From positions 1 through 49,432 of the forward strand of contig JADKKV010000001.1 in NCBI GenBank assembly GCA_016720345.1: a DNA stretch of 49,432 bases, in the 5' to 3' direction. A program made the translations under genes and the position numbers. The DNA is from Thermomonas sp. Its GTDB lineage: Bacteria; Pseudomonadota; Gammaproteobacteria; Xanthomonadales; Xanthomonadaceae. Shown one piece after another: positions 47,440 through 49,432 of this stretch. Below the pieces are notes generated by a model, which saw only the letters and a list, made by a program, of their open reading frames with translations, searched no databases and was not told the origin of the DNA. Each line of letters starts with the position of its first letter. The stretch's first letter is position 1.

Positions 47440-49338
47440 CTACCTGATCGCAGCCCGCGCCGCGGCCAGTACGCTGCCATCCGCGACCATCCGCACCGCC
47501 GCCGCCACTTCCCCATCCATCGCGCGGTCGCGGTCGAGGAACGCGATGCGTTCGCGGATCGCGGCATGCGCCGCCGCCACTGCATGCCCGGGGCGGAACG
47601 CATCGGCCGCGGCCAGTTCCGCACGCAGGCCATCCACTTCGGCGACGAAGCCGGTGCGATCGTCGGTATCCGCCAGCGGACCGCCCTGCACCTTCGACGC
47701 GAACGCTTCCGCATCGCTGCGGTCCGCGAGGTCACGCGCGGCATTGATCATGTCGCGGCGCAGGTCCAGCGCCTGCGCGGCGGTGTACAGCTCCAGGCCC
47801 AGCACCTTGCCCAGGTCGTCCGCCATCGCCAGCACGTGGCGCGCCTCGTTGGCGCCCATCGACACATGGTCCTCGGCGTTGGCGCTGGTCGGGACCGAAT
47901 ACACCGAGGCCGGCATCGCCCGGCTGGCAAGGTCGTTGACGATCGCCGCGGCGGTGTACTGCACGATCATGTGCCCGCTCTCGGTGCCGTCCTCGTTGCC
48001 GATCAGGAACGCCGGCAGGCCATCGTTGGTGGCCGGGTCGACCAGCTTGTTTATCCGGCGCTCGCTGATCGAGGCCAGCACCGGGATCGCCGCCTTCACG
48101 TAGCTCATCGCCAATGCCAGCGGCATGCCGTGGAAGTGGCCGGCGGAGATCACCTGTTCCTCGACGAATTCCGCCTGCTTGTCCGGGAACACCAGCGGGT
48201 TGTCGGTGACCGCGTTGAGCTCGACATCGAACACGCGCTTGGCCTGCTCCAGCGCATCGCGCACCGCCCCATGCACCTGCGGGATGCAGCGCAGCGAGTA
48301 GCTGTCCTGTGGCTGGTGCTTCTTGCCGCCACGGAACGGCCGGAAGCGCGCGTAGAACTTCTCGCGGCCGTGGCGCTGGCCGAACGGCACCCAGTCCCAG
48401 CCGATGTCGAAGCCCAGCGCCTGCGATTCCGGCGTCTCCCAACTCGCGGGCAACCACTGGCGGAACCGCGGCACCAGGTGGTACGGGATGTCGGCCAGGG
48501 TGGAACCCGCCAGCAGCGCGCGCAGGTTGGCGGCGGTGCGGACCTGCCCCGGATGCGGGCGCAGCGCGTGCACGTCCGGCGCGAACGCGCCGAGGCGGCC
48601 GGCGAACGCGTCGATGGTCATCGCCGCGGCGAGGTCGGCGGTGTCCAGCAGGCCGTCAAGCCTGTGCAGCGCCAGCACGCCGGTGGCCAGCATCTGCGCG
48701 GTGCCGTTGTTGAGCGCCAGCCCTTCCTTGTACGACAGCGAGACCGGCTGCAGCCGCTTGCGCCGGAGCGCTTCGGCGCCCGGCATGCGCTCGCCGTCGA
48801 CGAAGGCTTCGCCGCCGCCCAGCAACACGATGGCCAGGTGCGACAGCGGCGCAAGATCGCCGGACGCCCCCACCGATCCCAGCTGCGGCACTACCGGCAC
48901 GATGCCGGCATTGAGCATCGCCGCCAGCGCTTGGAGCGTCTGCACGCGGATCCCGGAATGCCCGCGCAGCAGGGTGTTGATGCGGATGCACAGCATCGCC
49001 CGCACCACCTCCGCCGCGAACGGCTCGCCCACGCAGACCGCGTGGGTCACGATCAGGTTGCCCTGCAGCTCGACGTGCAGCGAGCGCCCGGAGCGCACCG
49101 CGCCCGGCAATTCGTCGCGCAGCGGATGCGCGCCCAGCAGCTTGTCTGCGTTGCTGCCGAAGCCGGTGGAGACGCCGTAGATGGGTTCTTCGCGCGCGAC
49201 CTGCGCGGCCAGGAACTGCGCGGCGCGCTCGACCTTGCGCAACGCGGCGGGATCGAGGTCGACGGCGGCACCGTTCGCGACCTCGACCAGTTGCGCCCGG
49301 GTCAGCGAATTGCCGTCCAGGGTGATCATCGTGCTCAT
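47440..49338 (-). CDS. HAL/PAL-family aromatic amino acid ammonia-lyase with a large insertion
   Basis: 632 residues. GSVGASGDLAPLSH contains Ala158-Ser159-Gly160, which cyclise to the MIO electrophile; TGFGSNAD and KEGLALNNGTAQM are conserved pocket segments, and SYSLRCIPQVHGA is the family core. It therefore removes ammonia from an aromatic or histidine side-chain amino acid. It differs from ordinary HutH (about 510 residues): about 65 extra residues rich in Trp, Phe and Arg lie at about 278-342, and the HutH ASENK segment after TAAA is VNDLA. Histidine as substrate is therefore doubtful; phenylalanine or tyrosine, perhaps for an aryl-polyene pigment, is a guess. No other hut gene is visible. 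ATG overlaps the stop of the upstream gene (ATGA). Confidence 0.85.
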   Translation of the reverse strand: MSTMITLDGNSLTRAQLVEVANGAAVDLDPAALRKVERAAQFLAAQVAREEPIYGVSTGFGSNADKLLGAHPLRDELPGAVRSGRSLHVELQGNLIVTHAVCVGEPFAAEVVRAMLCIRINTLLRGHSGIRVQTLQALAAMLNAGIVPVVPQLGSVGASGDLAPLSHLAIVLLGGGEAFVDGERMPGAEALRRKRLQPVSLSYKEGLALNNGTAQMLATGVLALHRLDGLLDTADLAAAMTIDAFAGRLGAFAPDVHALRPHPGQVRTAANLRALLAGSTLADIPYHLVPRFRQWLPASWETPESQALGFDIGWDWVPFGQRHGREKFYARFRPFRGGKKHQPQDSYSLRCIPQVHGAVRDALEQAKRVFDVELNAVTDNPLVFPDKQAEFVEEQVISAGHFHGMPLALAMSYVKAAIPVLASISERRINKLVDPATNDGLPAFLIGNEDGTESGHMIVQYTAAAIVNDLASRAMPASVYSVPTSANAEDHVSMGANEARHVLAMADDLGKVLGLELYTAAQALDLRRDMINAARDLADRSDAEAFASKVQGGPLADTDDRTGFVAEVDGLRAELAAADAFRPGHAVAAAHAAIRERIAFLDRDRAMDGEVAAAVRMVADGSVLAAARAAIR

Positions 49339-49432
49339 GCCAGTGCTCCCTCGCGCAGTTCGCGCGCCTGCAGCAGCGCGGCCGCCAGTTCGTGCCCCGC
49401 GACCTCGAACTGCTGGCCTCGGCGCAGGTCCT
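49335..49432 (-). CDS. 3' end of an unidentified gene upstream of the ammonia-lyase gene
   Basis: The last 31 codons or so of a frame entering from the right edge, reading FEVAGHELAAALLQARELRE and ending GALA before a TGA that overlaps the lyase ATG by four bases. The two are probably one operon. Too little is visible to name it. Confidence 0.6.
   Translation of the reverse strand, partial: DLRRGQQFEVAGHELAAALLQARELREGALA

Overview
The window is a GC-rich, gene-dense piece of a gammaproteobacterial chromosome. The gene set and arrangement look like the Lysobacterales/Xanthomonadaceae (Lysobacter, Luteimonas, Thermomonas and relatives): a leucine/isovalerate degradation set, a fused isobutyryl-CoA mutase, an S8 autotransporter with a lipobox, EfpL, a compact FeoA-FeoB plus Cys-rich partner, and TAGAAT-type -10 boxes. 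This rests on protein recognition alone, so the genus cannot be fixed. No rRNA, tRNA, CRISPR array, insertion sequence or phage gene was seen. No stretch over 300 bases lacks a gene.

Layout. At the left edge (1-2213, minus) lies a frameshifted restriction-modification-type N6-adenine methylase, followed upstream on the same strand by icmF (2232-5936). icmF carries three short palindromic repeats inserted in frame. Next come a periplasmic beta-lactamase-fold hydrolase, a ChaN-like lipoprotein and a beta-propeller diguanylate cyclase. From 12.3 to 29.6 kb the genes for leucine breakdown appear in a largely collinear but interrupted order: leucine dehydrogenase, isovaleryl-CoA dehydrogenase, thiolase, methylcrotonyl-CoA carboxylase beta, methylglutaconyl-CoA hydratase, methylcrotonyl-CoA carboxylase alpha and HMG-CoA lyase. 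The interruptions are an autotransporter protease, two Ala-rich lipoproteins, a bactofilin pair and the feo iron-uptake operon. The same strand continues with a PAS-GGDEF-EAL protein, a GNAT acetyltransferase, an SDR of the isoleucine-pathway type, a small membrane protein and EfpL.

From 34.5 kb the window holds a Nudix hydrolase, an APC permease, a TonB-dependent receptor, an enlarged cytochrome cd1 nitrite reductase (nirS) behind two FNR-type boxes, a class II aldolase, and the methionine-salvage set mtnB-mtnD-mtnC. It ends with a metallophosphoesterase, a 7TM-DISM diguanylate cyclase, a HAL/PAL-family ammonia-lyase and the 3' end of one more gene.

How it fits together. Leucine deaminated by the dehydrogenase can be converted (via an oxo-acid dehydrogenase not in this window) to isovaleryl-CoA, then by the liu enzymes to acetoacetate and acetyl-CoA. 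IcmF and the SDR serve neighbouring branched acyl-CoA steps, which suits an organism with iso-branched lipids. Iron supply (Feo with a Fur-like box, TonB receptor), low-oxygen nitrite respiration (nirS) and three c-di-GMP proteins make up the rest. The most unusual content is the repeat family embedded in the icmF reading frame and the diheme-c/d1 NirS.
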